A stretch of 64,000 nucleotides of DNA from NCBI GenBank assembly GCA_910575035.1, contig CAJTDL010000019.1, positions 38,748 to 102,747 on the forward strand, in the 5' to 3' direction. Below, one piece after another: positions 41,772 through 50,280 of this stretch (positions are counted from its first letter, which is position 1; every line of letters starts with the position of its first letter). Under the pieces are notes generated by a model. The model had not been told where the DNA came from, made no database searches, and worked only from the letters and a program-made list of their open reading frames with translations. Source of the stretch: Lachnospiraceae bacterium (GTDB taxonomy: Bacteria > Bacillota > Clostridia > Lachnospirales > Lachnospiraceae). Made by a program: the position numbers and the translations under genes.

Positions 41772-42827
41772 ATGGATTCTTTATATAGCTTAATTGACAA
41801 ATTAGAGGAAACCTCCCATCTTACAAAAGAAGAATGGGTATTCCTGATCAGTAACCGCAATGGAGAGCTGGCAGAATACCTTTTCCAGAAGGCCCGGCAT
41901 TGGCAGCATCACTATTATGGCAATCAAATTTATGCCAGAGGCCTGATTGAGTTTACCAATTACTGCAAAAATGACTGCTATTACTGCGGTATCCGCAGGA
42001 GTAACCAAAATGCGGACCGCTACCGTTTGTCAAAGGAGGATATTTTAGAATGCTGCCAAATTGGCCATGGCCTTGGATTCCGCACCTTTGTGCTCCAGGG
42101 CGGGGAGGATGGCTGGTTTACCCAGGAAAAATTAGAGAGCCTGGTGGAATCTATCAGAAAGGGCTACCCAGACTGCGCCATTACCCTTTCCATTGGCGAG
42201 CGGACAAAAGAGAGTTACCAGCGCCTCTTCCAGGCAGGGGCAGACCGTTACCTACTGCGCCATGAAACGGCAGACAGCTCCCATTACCGCAGGCTCCATC
42301 CCCCAGAGCTTTCTTCTGAAAACCGCAAGCAGTGCCTGCGCCATCTGAAAGAAATCGGCTTTCAGACAGGCACGGGATTTATGGTGGGAAGCCCAGGGCA
42401 GACGGCGGCTCATTTGGCAGAGGATATGCTTTTTATCCGGGAATTGGAGCCCCATATGGTAGGTATTGGCCCATTTGTGCCCCATCATGATACCCCATTT
42501 GCCCAGGAAGCCCAAGGTGCCGTGGAATTAACCCTGTTTATGATCGGGCTGCTGCGGCTTATGCTGCCTAAGCTGCTCCTTCCAGCCACCACCGCCCTAG
42601 GCACCATTGATCCATTAGGGCGTGAAAAAGGCGTCCAGGCCGGCGCAAATGTAGTAATGCCCAACCTGTCCCCCACATCCGTCCGGAAAAAATACGAGCT
42701 GTATGACAATAAAATCTGCACAGGCGATGAAGCGGCGGAATGCAGGATGTGCCTGAGCCGCAGAATGCAAAGCATTGGATATGAGCTGGCAGTGGACAGA
42801 GGTGATTTTTGCATGGCAGCCCCTTAA
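41772..42827 (+). CDS. hydE: [FeFe]-hydrogenase maturase HydE (radical SAM)
   Basis: The 351-residue protein has the radical SAM motif NYCKNDCYYCGIRRSN (CX3CX2C near residues 64-71), the glycine-rich FRTFVLQGGEDGWFT and the C-terminal barrel typical of HydE (GTGFMVGSPGQTAAHLAEDM, GIGPFVPHHDTPF). A second Cys cluster (ECRMCLSRR) lies near the C terminus. HydE helps build the dithiomethylamine-bridged subcluster of [FeFe]-hydrogenase. GGAGGCGAT precedes the ATG. hydG follows after 170 bp; hydF is not in the window. Confidence 0.92.
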   Translation: MDSLYSLIDKLEETSHLTKEEWVFLISNRNGELAEYLFQKARHWQHHYYGNQIYARGLIEFTNYCKNDCYYCGIRRSNQNADRYRLSKEDILECCQIGHGLGFRTFVLQGGEDGWFTQEKLESLVESIRKGYPDCAITLSIGERTKESYQRLFQAGADRYLLRHETADSSHYRRLHPPELSSENRKQCLRHLKEIGFQTGTGFMVGSPGQTAAHLAEDMLFIRELEPHMVGIGPFVPHHDTPFAQEAQGAVELTLFMIGLLRLMLPKLLLPATTALGTIDPLGREKGVQAGANVVMPNLSPTSVRKKYELYDNKICTGDEAAECRMCLSRRMQSIGYELAVDRGDFCMAAP

Positions 42828-42921
42828 GCCCCAGCCTGTCCTTGACGGACGCTTAGCCGCTTTCTTTTTATATAGCCCTTTAAGTGAAACCAATAACTTG
42901 TCTATAGCATCAAACTTAAAA

Positions 42922-42956
42922 ACCATACCCTCTGGGGCACCCCGTAATGCATGCCC
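42922..42956 (+). repeat. Solitary copy of the repeat core found at 7-38
   Basis: ATACCCTC-T-GGGGCACCCCGTAATGCATG continues to GCCC and matches positions 7-38 with a single A/T difference. It lies between hydE and hydG, about 40 bp before the hydG start. ATACCCTCT and the downstream AGAGTGTAT are near-complementary. Confidence 0.85.
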
Positions 42957-42996
42957 TAGAGTGTATATATTCAAAACCACAGAATGGAGAAAAACT

Positions 42997-44415
42997 ATGT
43001 ATAACGTAATGTCACCCAAAGCAGAGGAATTTATCAGCCATGAAGAAATTTTAGAGTCTCTTGCCTATGCTGAAAAAAACAAGTCCAACCGAGAGCTGAT
43101 CGACGAGATCCTAAAAAAGGCAAAACAGCGCAAAGGCCTTTCTCACAGGGAAGCCATTGTACTTTTGGATTGTGGGCTGGAGGATAAGAACCAGGAGATC
43201 TATGCTCTGGCAGAGCAGATCAAGAAAGATTTTTACGGTAACCGCATTGTGATGTTTGCCCCCTTGTATCTGTCCAACTACTGTATCAATGGATGCGAGT
43301 ACTGCCCTTACCATGCGAAAAACAAGCATATTGCCCGTAAAAAGCTGACGCAGGAAGAAATTGTAAAGGAAGTAATGGCTTTACAGGACATGGGGCATAA
43401 GCGCCTGGCTTTAGAGGCAGGGGAGGATCCGGTTCATAATCCTATTGAATATATTCTGGAATGTATCCACACCATTTATGGCATTAAGCATAAAAATGGC
43501 GCAATCCGCCGTGTCAATGTGAATATTGCCGCCACTACCGTAGAGAATTACCGAAAATTAAAAGAGGCAGGCATTGGCACCTACATCCTGTTTCAGGAAA
43601 CCTACAACAAGGAATCCTATGAAACCCTCCATCCCACAGGGCCAAAGCATGACTACGCATACCATACAGAGGCCATGGACCGCGCCATGGAAGGCGGGAT
43701 TGATGATGTGGGCCTTGGGGTGTTGTTTGGCCTGAATAATTACCGTTATGATTTTACCGGAATTTTGATGCATGCAGAACATTTGGAAGCATATAAGGGC
43801 GTAGGCCCCCATACCATCAGCGTTCCCCGGCTGCGCCGTGCAGATGATATTGACCCGGATGTGTTTGACAATGGGATTACAGATGAGACCTTTGCAAAGA
43901 TTGTGGCATGTATCCGGATCGCCGTTCCCTATACTGGCATGATCGTATCCACCAGGGAGAGCCAGGCCTGCCGGGAGAAGGTTCTGCACCTGGGGATTTC
44001 CCAGATCAGCGGCGGCTCCAGAACCAGTGTAGGCGGCTATGTAGAGCCAGAGCCAGAAGAGGATAATTCTGCCCAGTTTGATGTCAGCGACACCCGTACA
44101 TTGGATGAGGTGGTGAAATGGCTGATGGAAATGGGGTATGTGCCAAGCTTTTGTACAGCCTGCTATCGGGAAGGCCGGACAGGCGACCGCTTTATGTCTT
44201 TATTGAAAAGCGGGCAGATCGTAAACTGCTGCCATCCCAATGCCCTGATGACCCTAAAGGAATACTTAGAGGACTATGCTTCCCCAGAAACAAAGGGGAT
44301 TGGGGATGCGTTGATTGAGAAGGAGTTGGATGTGGTCACAAATCCCAAGGTAAAGGAAAAGGTGAAGGATTACCTGGCGAATATACATAATGGACAGCGG
44401 GATTTCCGTTTTTAA
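42997..44415 (+). CDS. hydG: [FeFe]-hydrogenase maturase HydG (radical SAM tyrosine lyase)
   Basis: The 472-residue protein has the radical SAM motif NYCINGCEYCPY, followed by the conserved LTQEEIVKEVMALQDMGHKR and LEAGEDPVHNPIEY. The C-terminal extension carries FCTACYREGRTGDRFM, which binds the auxiliary cluster where tyrosine-derived CO and cyanide are assembled onto iron. Similar to ThiH but longer. GGAGAAAAACT precedes the ATG. It follows hydE in the same direction, so the two maturases are probably coexpressed. Confidence 0.94.
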   Translation: MYNVMSPKAEEFISHEEILESLAYAEKNKSNRELIDEILKKAKQRKGLSHREAIVLLDCGLEDKNQEIYALAEQIKKDFYGNRIVMFAPLYLSNYCINGCEYCPYHAKNKHIARKKLTQEEIVKEVMALQDMGHKRLALEAGEDPVHNPIEYILECIHTIYGIKHKNGAIRRVNVNIAATTVENYRKLKEAGIGTYILFQETYNKESYETLHPTGPKHDYAYHTEAMDRAMEGGIDDVGLGVLFGLNNYRYDFTGILMHAEHLEAYKGVGPHTISVPRLRRADDIDPDVFDNGITDETFAKIVACIRIAVPYTGMIVSTRESQACREKVLHLGISQISGGSRTSVGGYVEPEPEEDNSAQFDVSDTRTLDEVVKWLMEMGYVPSFCTACYREGRTGDRFMSLLKSGQIVNCCHPNALMTLKEYLEDYASPETKGIGDALIEKELDVVTNPKVKEKVKDYLANIHNGQRDFRF

Positions 44416-44531
44416 AATTCTTGTTGTGCATTTTACTCGTTTTCCTTGAAATAACTTCCGTATAATGTTACAATTTTAACAAAGATTTGGAACCACAACT
44501 CATGGGCATAATAGAATACGGAGGGAATACT

Positions 44532-45887
44532 ATGGGAATTTATTCAGAGCAGAGCCAAAAACAGGGTTTGTCCCATAAAATGCTCCAGTCCGCCGAGATA
44601 CTGCAGATGAACGCTCAGGAACTGACGGAATTAATGAAAGAGCTGTCATTAGAGAATCCAGTGGTGGAAATAGAGGATGCCATGCCAGAGGACAAGGCAA
44701 AGGAGCGTATCCAGAAGCTGGAGTGGCTGGCCAGCCTGGACGAGCAGAACAGGACATATTACCAGTATGACAGGACAGATACAGATGATTATTTGAATAA
44801 CGTAGAAGGGGACAAAGGGGAGACCCTAAAGGATGCATTGATGCTCCAGGTCATAGGAAAAGGTTATTCTGACCTGGAGATGGCCGTTTTTGCCTATATT
44901 GCGGATTCGTTGGATGCCAGCGGGTATTATACAGAGCCCTTGGGGGACATTGCCTGCCGGTTTGGCATTACAGAGGAGAAAGCAGCGGCCTGTCTTGGCA
45001 TTATGAAGGAATTGGAGCCGGCGGGCGTCTGTGCCTCCTCCCTGCAGGAAAGCCTGGCAAACCAGGTTGCAAAATTGGGGGATGGGCATGAACTGGAATT
45101 GGAGATTATTTCCAATTATATGGGGCAGCTGGGGAAGAACCAGCTTTCAGTGATTGCAAAGAAGGCCAAAAAATCCTTAGAGCAGGTGAAAATGGCAGCG
45201 GAAAAGATCAAGAGCCTGAATCCCAGGCCGGCCCAGGGGTTTGGGAAAGGCGGGATCCTACGTTATGCTGACCCAGACGTGACGGTGGTGAAGTTCCAGG
45301 ACCGCTTTGAAATCCTGCAGAACAGCTATATGTACCCAGCCATCCGCGTGAGCCAGGAATACCTTCAGATGCTGGAGACAAACCGTGATAAAGAGGTGCA
45401 GGATTATCTGACTGGGAAGCTGCGCCAGGCAGAACAGGTGCAGGCGGCCATAGAGGAAAGGGGATCCATGCTGCTGAATCTGGCAAAATGCCTGTTAAAG
45501 GCACAGGAGGGATTTTTCCTGTATGGACAGAAATCCCTGCGGCCTTTTACGGTAAAGGAAGCATCTGAGCAGATGTCTGTGCCTGAGTCTGCCATTAGCC
45601 GGGCGGTAAAAGGCAAATACCTGCAGTGCAGTTGGGGCATTTATCCGTTCCGTTATTTCTTTTCCCGCGGGGCGAAGAAGGGGGCAGAAGGGGGAGATAT
45701 GCCAACAGAGCTTATTAAGCGCAGGCTCAAGGAGCTGCTGGATGGAGAGGACAAGCTTGAGCCATATTCGGATCAGCGCTTAAAGGAGCTGCTGGAAGAA
45801 GAAGGCATTGTTATTTCCCGCCGTACAGTGATGAAATACCGGGAGTCGATAAAGATTGCTAATAGCAGGGAGAGGAAGCAGTTTTAA
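44532..45887 (+). CDS. rpoN: RNA polymerase sigma-54 factor
   Basis: The 451-residue protein shows region I (SQKQGLSHKMLQSAEILQMN with LSLENPVVEIED), the core-binding and HTH regions (AGVCASSLQESLANQVAKLG, FTVKEASEQMSVPESAISRA) and the C-terminal RpoN box variant ISRRTVMKYRESIKI that recognises the -24 element. It requires an AAA+ activator, none of which lies in the window. GGAGGGAATACT precedes the ATG. The upstream hydG gene is 116 bp away; the functional link is not evident. Confidence 0.92.
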   Translation: MGIYSEQSQKQGLSHKMLQSAEILQMNAQELTELMKELSLENPVVEIEDAMPEDKAKERIQKLEWLASLDEQNRTYYQYDRTDTDDYLNNVEGDKGETLKDALMLQVIGKGYSDLEMAVFAYIADSLDASGYYTEPLGDIACRFGITEEKAAACLGIMKELEPAGVCASSLQESLANQVAKLGDGHELELEIISNYMGQLGKNQLSVIAKKAKKSLEQVKMAAEKIKSLNPRPAQGFGKGGILRYADPDVTVVKFQDRFEILQNSYMYPAIRVSQEYLQMLETNRDKEVQDYLTGKLRQAEQVQAAIEERGSMLLNLAKCLLKAQEGFFLYGQKSLRPFTVKEASEQMSVPESAISRAVKGKYLQCSWGIYPFRYFFSRGAKKGAEGGDMPTELIKRRLKELLDGEDKLEPYSDQRLKELLEEEGIVISRRTVMKYRESIKIANSRERKQF

Positions 45888-45918
45888 GAGGTGGCTTTAG
45901 GCAGAACGGGTTGTTTCG

Positions 45919-45960
45919 CCTGCTGTGGGAGCGCATAGCTGGAGTGCGCCCCACAGCAGG
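45919..45960. terminator. Hairpin between rpoN and the convergent XRE gene
   Basis: CCTGCTGTGGG (45919-45929) pairs perfectly with CCCACAGCAGG (45950-45960), extended inside by GCGCA/TGCGC. T-runs are absent on either strand, so it may be a bidirectional stem-loop rather than a classical terminator. Confidence 0.6.
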
Positions 45961-45977
45961 CAGGAAGGGGGCTGGCA

Positions 45978-46328
45978 TTATCCGTTCTTTTTTGAGGCCT
46001 TGGCGTTAAGGCTTTGGTAAAATTTTGCCTGTTCGGTCAGCAGCTCCTGCCGTTCAGGGCTTAAAGAGCGAAAAATGTGCACCAATGCCCCTTCCGCAGG
46101 GCTTAAGGATGAGGGGACAGGCTTTTTCTCCGGACAAAGCCCCAATAGATAGTCTGTAGATACATCAAAATAGCGGGCAATCCGTACCAGTGTTTGGAAG
46201 TCGGGTTCCCGGTATTCGTTGATATATCCGCTTAAAGTCGTTGCAGCAATGTGAAGTTCTATAGACAGCTGTTTTTGCGTGACATTTCTTTCTTCTAACA
46301 GGTTTTCCAATCGAATGCTGAAATCCAT
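45978..46328 (-). CDS. XRE-family transcriptional regulator, paralog 1
   Basis: The 116-residue protein has an N-terminal Cro/CI-type HTH (RLENLLEERNVTQKQLSIEL, HIAATTLSGYINEYREPDFQ) and YFDVSTDYLLGLCPEK, the common end of short SOS-response-like XRE domains. The C-terminal helix (HIFRSLSPERQELLTEQAKF) may dimerise. GGAGGTGCCAGC precedes the ATG on the minus strand. It closely resembles the next gene, so the two arose by tandem duplication. Confidence 0.88.
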   Translation of the reverse strand: MDFSIRLENLLEERNVTQKQLSIELHIAATTLSGYINEYREPDFQTLVRIARYFDVSTDYLLGLCPEKKPVPSSLSPAEGALVHIFRSLSPERQELLTEQAKFYQSLNAKASKKNG

Positions 46329-46343
46329 GCTGGCACCTCCTGG

Positions 46344-46401
46344 TAAGATGAAATTTAACCCTATCATCTTAATAGAAAGATACCCATTTCTAAGATGAAA
46401 T
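46344..46401. promoter_or_regulatory. Operator-like boxes upstream of XRE paralog 1
   Basis: TAAGAT (46344-46349) and ATCTTA (46366-46371) form an inverted repeat, and TAAGATGAAA recurs at 46391-46400. The spacing and location directly before the gene suggest autoregulatory binding sites. Confidence 0.4.
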
Positions 46402-46441
46402 ACGCAAAATGAGAGAAAAGGAACGCGAATCGCGTATGAGA

Positions 46442-46801
46442 TTATTCCTTTGAGGAAGATACAGGCTGTAAGTCCTGATGATGGTAAATATGTGCTTGTT
46501 TGATTAGATAGTCTCTTTCCTTTGGCTTTAGCTTACGGTAAGTCCCCAGCAGGTCTTCTTCTTTGTCGTCATAACACTCACCATGAATATAGGGGTTTCG
46601 TATATTCGTGATGCCTAATATATAATCTGTGGATACCTTGAAATATTGTGAGATTTTGATAAGTGTGCCGTAATCTGGTTCCCGCCCCTTTCGCAGATAC
46701 CCATTGAGTGTAGAGGGTGCAATGTGAAGCTCTGTGGACAGTTTTTTCTGGGTGAGGTTCTGTTCTTCTAAGAGATTTTCCAATCGTTTAGAAAATTTCA
46801 T
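46442..46801 (-). CDS. XRE-family transcriptional regulator, paralog 2
   Basis: The 119-residue protein shares the HTH layout of its neighbour (RLENLLEEQNLTQKKLSTEL, HIAPSTLNGYLRKGREPDYG, YFKVSTDYILGITNIRN) and a C-terminal helix (YRKLKPKERDYLIKQAHIYH). Sequence identity with paralog 1 is high in the HTH and low at the C terminus. The start is preceded by GGAACCC on the minus strand, a weak site. The two regulators are separate units rather than a tight operon (113 bp gap). Confidence 0.86.
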   Translation of the reverse strand: MKFSKRLENLLEEQNLTQKKLSTELHIAPSTLNGYLRKGREPDYGTLIKISQYFKVSTDYILGITNIRNPYIHGECYDDKEEDLLGTYRKLKPKERDYLIKQAHIYHHQDLQPVSSSKE

Positions 46802-46913
46802 AAAGGGTTCCTCATTCCGTATAAGTATGATAGTAATATTTTACGAAAATTTGATTGGAAAACTATGGAAATAGTCAAATCTCAAATTTGATTCACAAAC
46901 GTGAATCGGCGGC

Positions 46914-47648
46914 CTATTGCCAGCCTCCGTCCAGTGAAACGACCTGTCCCGTCAGGTAAGGAGTAGATTCCACAAGGGAAAGCGCCAGCTGTGCCACTTC
47001 TTCTGGGGTTCCGAACCTGCCGGCAGGAATTTCCTCCATAAGCTGGCTGCGTTCTTCTGGAGAGAAACAGCGATTCATTTGGGTATCTATTACGCCGCAC
47101 GCAATGGCGTTGACGGAAATGCCGCTGGGAGCCAGCTCTTTGGCCAGAGCCTTGGTAAAGGCGTTGGCTCCGCCTTTGGAAGCGGAATAGGCTACCTCGC
47201 AGGATGCGCCCGCATTTCCCCAGACAGAGGAGATATTTAGGATTGAGCCAGAGTGGCTGCGGAGCATATATGGGATAGCATGCTTGCAGCAGCAGAAAAG
47301 AGAGGTCAAATTGACCTGCAGGATCTGGTTCCATTCGCCAAGGGACATGTCAGAAAGCAGTCCGATCTTGGAAATTCCAGCATTGTTTACTAGTATGTCG
47401 ATTCCACCAAATTTCTGTCCGATTGTATGAAAGGCTTCTATGGCAAAAGGCTCTTGGCTTACATCCCCAACCAAAGGCAGGCATGGGATATGGTAGGTTC
47501 TTGCCAGCTTGTCAGCATAGGAAATAAGGGCTTCCCCGGAATTTTTACAATTGATGGCAAGGCAATAGCCCTGTTGTGCAAATCTTTCAGCAATGGCATG
47601 CCCGATTCCACGGGAAGCGCCTGTGATAAAAGCAATTTTTGGCTTCAT
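46914..47648 (-). CDS. Short-chain dehydrogenase/reductase (FabG-like)
   Basis: The 244-residue protein has the SDR cofactor loop FITGASRGIGHAIAERFA (TGxxxGxG), NNAGIS, the catalytic Ser in LNISSVWGNAGA and the YSASKGG motif with Tyr-x3-Lys. The ending RFGTPEEVAQLALSLVE with YLTGQVVSLDGGW is typical of 3-oxoacyl-ACP reductases. NADPH preference cannot be judged. AAAGGAGCTGCT precedes the ATG on the minus strand; upstream in-frame codons would add an implausible extension. Isolated from other fab genes, so its real substrate may differ. Confidence 0.85.
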   Translation of the reverse strand: MKPKIAFITGASRGIGHAIAERFAQQGYCLAINCKNSGEALISYADKLARTYHIPCLPLVGDVSQEPFAIEAFHTIGQKFGGIDILVNNAGISKIGLLSDMSLGEWNQILQVNLTSLFCCCKHAIPYMLRSHSGSILNISSVWGNAGASCEVAYSASKGGANAFTKALAKELAPSGISVNAIACGVIDTQMNRCFSPEERSQLMEEIPAGRFGTPEEVAQLALSLVESTPYLTGQVVSLDGGWQ

Positions 47649-47749
47649 AGCAGCTCCTTTCATGATACAGCAGGTGGTTTGTGGAAAAGTATACCATAAA
47701 AATAGAAGGATGTGGAGGATAAAATTTTCTAAAGGCGTTTGGGTGTGGC

Positions 47750-47778
47750 TTGTATTTGTATATTTGATGTGATATAAT
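47750..47778 (+). promoter_or_regulatory. SigA-type promoter of hpf
   Basis: TTGTAT (47750-47755), 17-bp spacer, TATAAT (47773-47778), 66 bp before the hpf ATG. Confidence 0.55.
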
Positions 47779-47843
47779 GACCACGGAACACCAATATTTG
47801 CCAAGGCAATAACAGAAAATAAACAGTAAAGGGGTTGGATCGT

Positions 47844-48371
47844 ATGCGTATTACAATCAGTGGAAAGAATATTGACATCACCGATGGGTTAAGGCAGGCG
47901 GTAGAGGAGAAGTTATCCAAGTTAGAGAGATATTTTACACCAGAGACAGATATTATGGTTACTTTGAGCATTGAAAAAGAACGGCAGAAAATAGAGGTTA
48001 CAATCCCTGTGAAGGGCAACATTATCCGTTCCGAACAGGTGAGCAATGACATGTATGTTTCTATAGACTTGGTAGAAGAAGTGATTGAGCGGCAGCTGAA
48101 GAAATATAAGAACAAGATTATTGACCAGAAGCAGTCCGTGCCGAATTTCCAGAAAGAATTTATTGAAAAAGAGGTGGAGGATGACGAGGATGTGAAGATC
48201 ATCCGTACCAAGCGGTTTGGAATGAAGCCTATGTACCCGGAGGACGCCTGTGTGCAGATGGAATTGTTGGGGCATAATTTCTTCGTGTTCCAGAATGCGG
48301 AAACAGAAGAGGTGAATGTGGTCTATAAGAGGAAAGGGAATACCTATGGATTGATTGAGCCTGAGTTTTAA
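47844..48371 (+). CDS. hpf: Long-form ribosome hibernation promoting factor
   Basis: The 175-residue protein has the N-terminal S30AE domain (MRITISGKNIDITDGLRQAV, EKLSKLERYFTPETDIMVTL) and the C-terminal dimerisation domain (RTKRFGMKPMYPEDACVQME, LLGHNFFVFQNAETEEVNVV). The long form joins two 70S ribosomes into 100S dimers in stationary phase. AAAGGGG precedes the ATG. It is a single gene with its own promoter. Confidence 0.94.
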   Translation: MRITISGKNIDITDGLRQAVEEKLSKLERYFTPETDIMVTLSIEKERQKIEVTIPVKGNIIRSEQVSNDMYVSIDLVEEVIERQLKKYKNKIIDQKQSVPNFQKEFIEKEVEDDEDVKIIRTKRFGMKPMYPEDACVQMELLGHNFFVFQNAETEEVNVVYKRKGNTYGLIEPEF

Positions 48372-48738
48372 GGGAAACTGGCTTCAGACGTCCATGAGAT
48401 AATAAAACCCAGAGAGCTGTAAGGGCTTTTTGATGCTTGGAGGATTTCGGTGGCTAATCGGGATGGGACAGGCTCAGGAAGCGCGCAGCCCTCTGGGTTT
48501 TGTGGTTGGAGAAAGCATGGGGCGGGTGTGAGGGGGGCTAAGCTGTGGATTAATGTCAGTAACTTAAAGGATTTTAGCAGCAGGCAACGGAGAATGGCTG
48601 TAAATACTACCCCATAAGGCTTTATAAAATTGAGGGAAGGGGATTAAATAATTGTAATCTGTGGTAAAATATAGTAAAATAGATGGAAATAAATAAGGAA
48701 GCCTTACAAGTTGGCTTTGGGCAGAAAGGGGGATTTTT
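48372..48738. other. Intergenic region with inverted-repeat element and promoter
   Basis: AAAACCCAGAG (48404-48414) is the exact reverse complement of CTCTGGGTTTT (48491-48501), and AGGGCT/AGCCCT continue the stem, giving a 98-bp structured element downstream of hpf. Then comes gene-free sequence and a possible promoter TTGTAA (48652-48657), 17 bp, TAAAAT (48675-48680) for the NfeD gene. Confidence 0.6.
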
Positions 48739-49194
48739 ATGGAAGGTATCTTTTGGCTGGCAGTTATTATCCTTATGTCCGTAATTGAGATTATTACGCT
48801 GGGGCTGACTACGATCTGGTTTGCAGGCGGAGCCCTGGCGGCTTTTCTGGCATATTTGCTGGGAGCAAACCTGGTGATGCAGGCAGCCCTGTTTGTCCTG
48901 GTATCTGTGGTTCTTCTGGCGGCGACCAGGCCACTGGCTGTGAAATTTTTCAACAAAGACAGGACGAAGACAAATGTGGACAGCCTGATTGGGAAAACCG
49001 CTGTGGTAATAGAGGGTATTGACAACTTGAATCAGAAGGGGAGGGTCAGCGTCAATGGCCAGGAATGGATGGCCAGGGCGGTGGACGGCATGCCCATCCC
49101 TCAGAACGCCCAGGTGGAAATTGTGGATATTATTGGAGTAAAGCTATTGGTAAAAGAGGATTTGCATTCTCCAAAATCCCTAGCTTCCCATTAG
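48739..49194 (+). CDS. NfeD family membrane protein
   Basis: The 151-residue protein has three membrane helices in residues 3-70 (FWLAVIILMSVIEIITLGLT, then IWFAGGALAAFLAYLLGAN and QAALFVLVSVVLLAATRPLA) and a C-terminal OB-fold NfeD domain (LIGKTAVVIEGIDNLNQKGR, VSVNGQEWMARAVDG). NfeD proteins are partners of SPFH proteins in membrane microdomains, and the SPFH gene lies 72 bp downstream. AAAGGGGGA precedes the ATG. Confidence 0.88.
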   Translation: MEGIFWLAVIILMSVIEIITLGLTTIWFAGGALAAFLAYLLGANLVMQAALFVLVSVVLLAATRPLAVKFFNKDRTKTNVDSLIGKTAVVIEGIDNLNQKGRVSVNGQEWMARAVDGMPIPQNAQVEIVDIIGVKLLVKEDLHSPKSLASH

Positions 49195-49266
49195 CCTGCC
49201 GTCTATTATGTTTTAGATGCGGGGAATGGGACAACAGAAGCAGCAAGAAATGGAGGAATTTATTAT

Positions 49267-50199
49267 ATGGAACCTTTAGGATTACTGTTTTTCTTAATAC
49301 TGTTTGTTTTTATTTTGGTCCTGGTGGCGTCCTGCGTGAAGATTGTGCCCCAGGCTCATGCCCTTGTGATTGAGCGCCTGGGCGGTTACCAGGGCACATG
49401 GGGCGTAGGGCTGCATTTTAAGGTTCCCTTTATTGACCGCGTGGCGAAACGTGTGCTCCTGAAAGAACAAGTAGTGGATTTTGCGCCGCAGCCAGTGATC
49501 ACAAAGGATAATGTGACCATGCGGATTGATACGGTAGTTTATTTTCAGATTACGGATCCGAAGCTGTTTGCCTATGGGGTGGAAAATCCCATTATGGCTA
49601 TTGAGAATCTGACAGCGACTACTTTGCGCAATATTATCGGCGACCTGGAGCTGGATGAGACATTGACATCCCGGGAGCTGATCAATACAAAGATGCGGGC
49701 GTCCCTGGACGTGGCGACAGATCCCTGGGGCATTAAGGTAAACCGCGTAGAACTTAAAAATATCATTCCGCCCCAGCAAATCCAGGACGCTATGGAGAAG
49801 CAGGCAAAGGCAGAGCGTGAGCGCCGTGCCGCCGTGACCCAGGCAGAGGGTGAGAAGACAGCTACCGTGCTGGTGGCGGAAGGAAAGAAGGAATCGGCCA
49901 TTCTGGATGCAGAGGCAGAAAAGCAGGCGGCAATCCTTCGTGCAGAGGCTAAAAAGGAAGCCACTATGCGGGAAGCAGAAGGCCAGGCAGAGGCGATCCT
50001 GCGGATTCAAAAGGCAAACGCAGACGGCCTTCGCTTTTTGAAGGAAGCGGCGCCTGATGACGCCGTGCTTCAGCTAAAGAGCCTGGAAGCCTTTGGCAAG
50101 GCAGCTGACGGCAAGGCCACAAAGATCATTATCCCTTCTGATATCCAGGGGCTGGCAGGGGCAGTAAAGTCCATTGCCGAGGTGGCCAAAGAAAATTGA
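49267..50199 (+). CDS. SPFH/stomatin-like membrane protein
   Basis: The 310-residue protein has one N-terminal membrane helix (LLFFLILFVFILVLVASCVK), the SPFH domain (AHALVIERLGGYQGTWGVGL, EQVVDFAPQPVITKDNVTMR, ATTLRNIIGDLELDETLTSR) and an Ala/Glu-rich coiled coil (KAERERRAAVTQAEGEKTAT). It belongs to the QmcA/stomatin branch and probably oligomerises with NfeD in the cytoplasmic membrane, perhaps aiding membrane protease quality control. GGAGG precedes the ATG. The last codons and stop are partly repeated downstream (50235-50263). Confidence 0.9.
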   Translation: MEPLGLLFFLILFVFILVLVASCVKIVPQAHALVIERLGGYQGTWGVGLHFKVPFIDRVAKRVLLKEQVVDFAPQPVITKDNVTMRIDTVVYFQITDPKLFAYGVENPIMAIENLTATTLRNIIGDLELDETLTSRELINTKMRASLDVATDPWGIKVNRVELKNIIPPQQIQDAMEKQAKAERERRAAVTQAEGEKTATVLVAEGKKESAILDAEAEKQAAILRAEAKKEATMREAEGQAEAILRIQKANADGLRFLKEAAPDDAVLQLKSLEAFGKAADGKATKIIIPSDIQGLAGAVKSIAEVAKEN

Positions 50200-50263
50200 C
50201 TTACCAATATAGAATGAAGATACAGCCAACAATGAGAAAATTTGATATAGAATGAAAGCACAG
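50191..50263 (+). repeat. Imperfect direct repeat at the SPFH gene 3' end
   Basis: GAAAATTGA...TATAGAATGAA...ACAG at 50191-50225 recurs as GAAAATTTGATATAGAATGA at 50235-50263, with a small internal deletion. The first copy includes the stop codon of the SPFH gene. Confidence 0.55.
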
Positions 50264-50280
50264 GCAGAATGGAGGAAATT

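Noticed and set aside
41494..41793. Forward frame across the hydE leader
   Set aside because: It spans the attenuator and the 26-bp repeats and overlaps the hydE start; better explained as untranslated leader.
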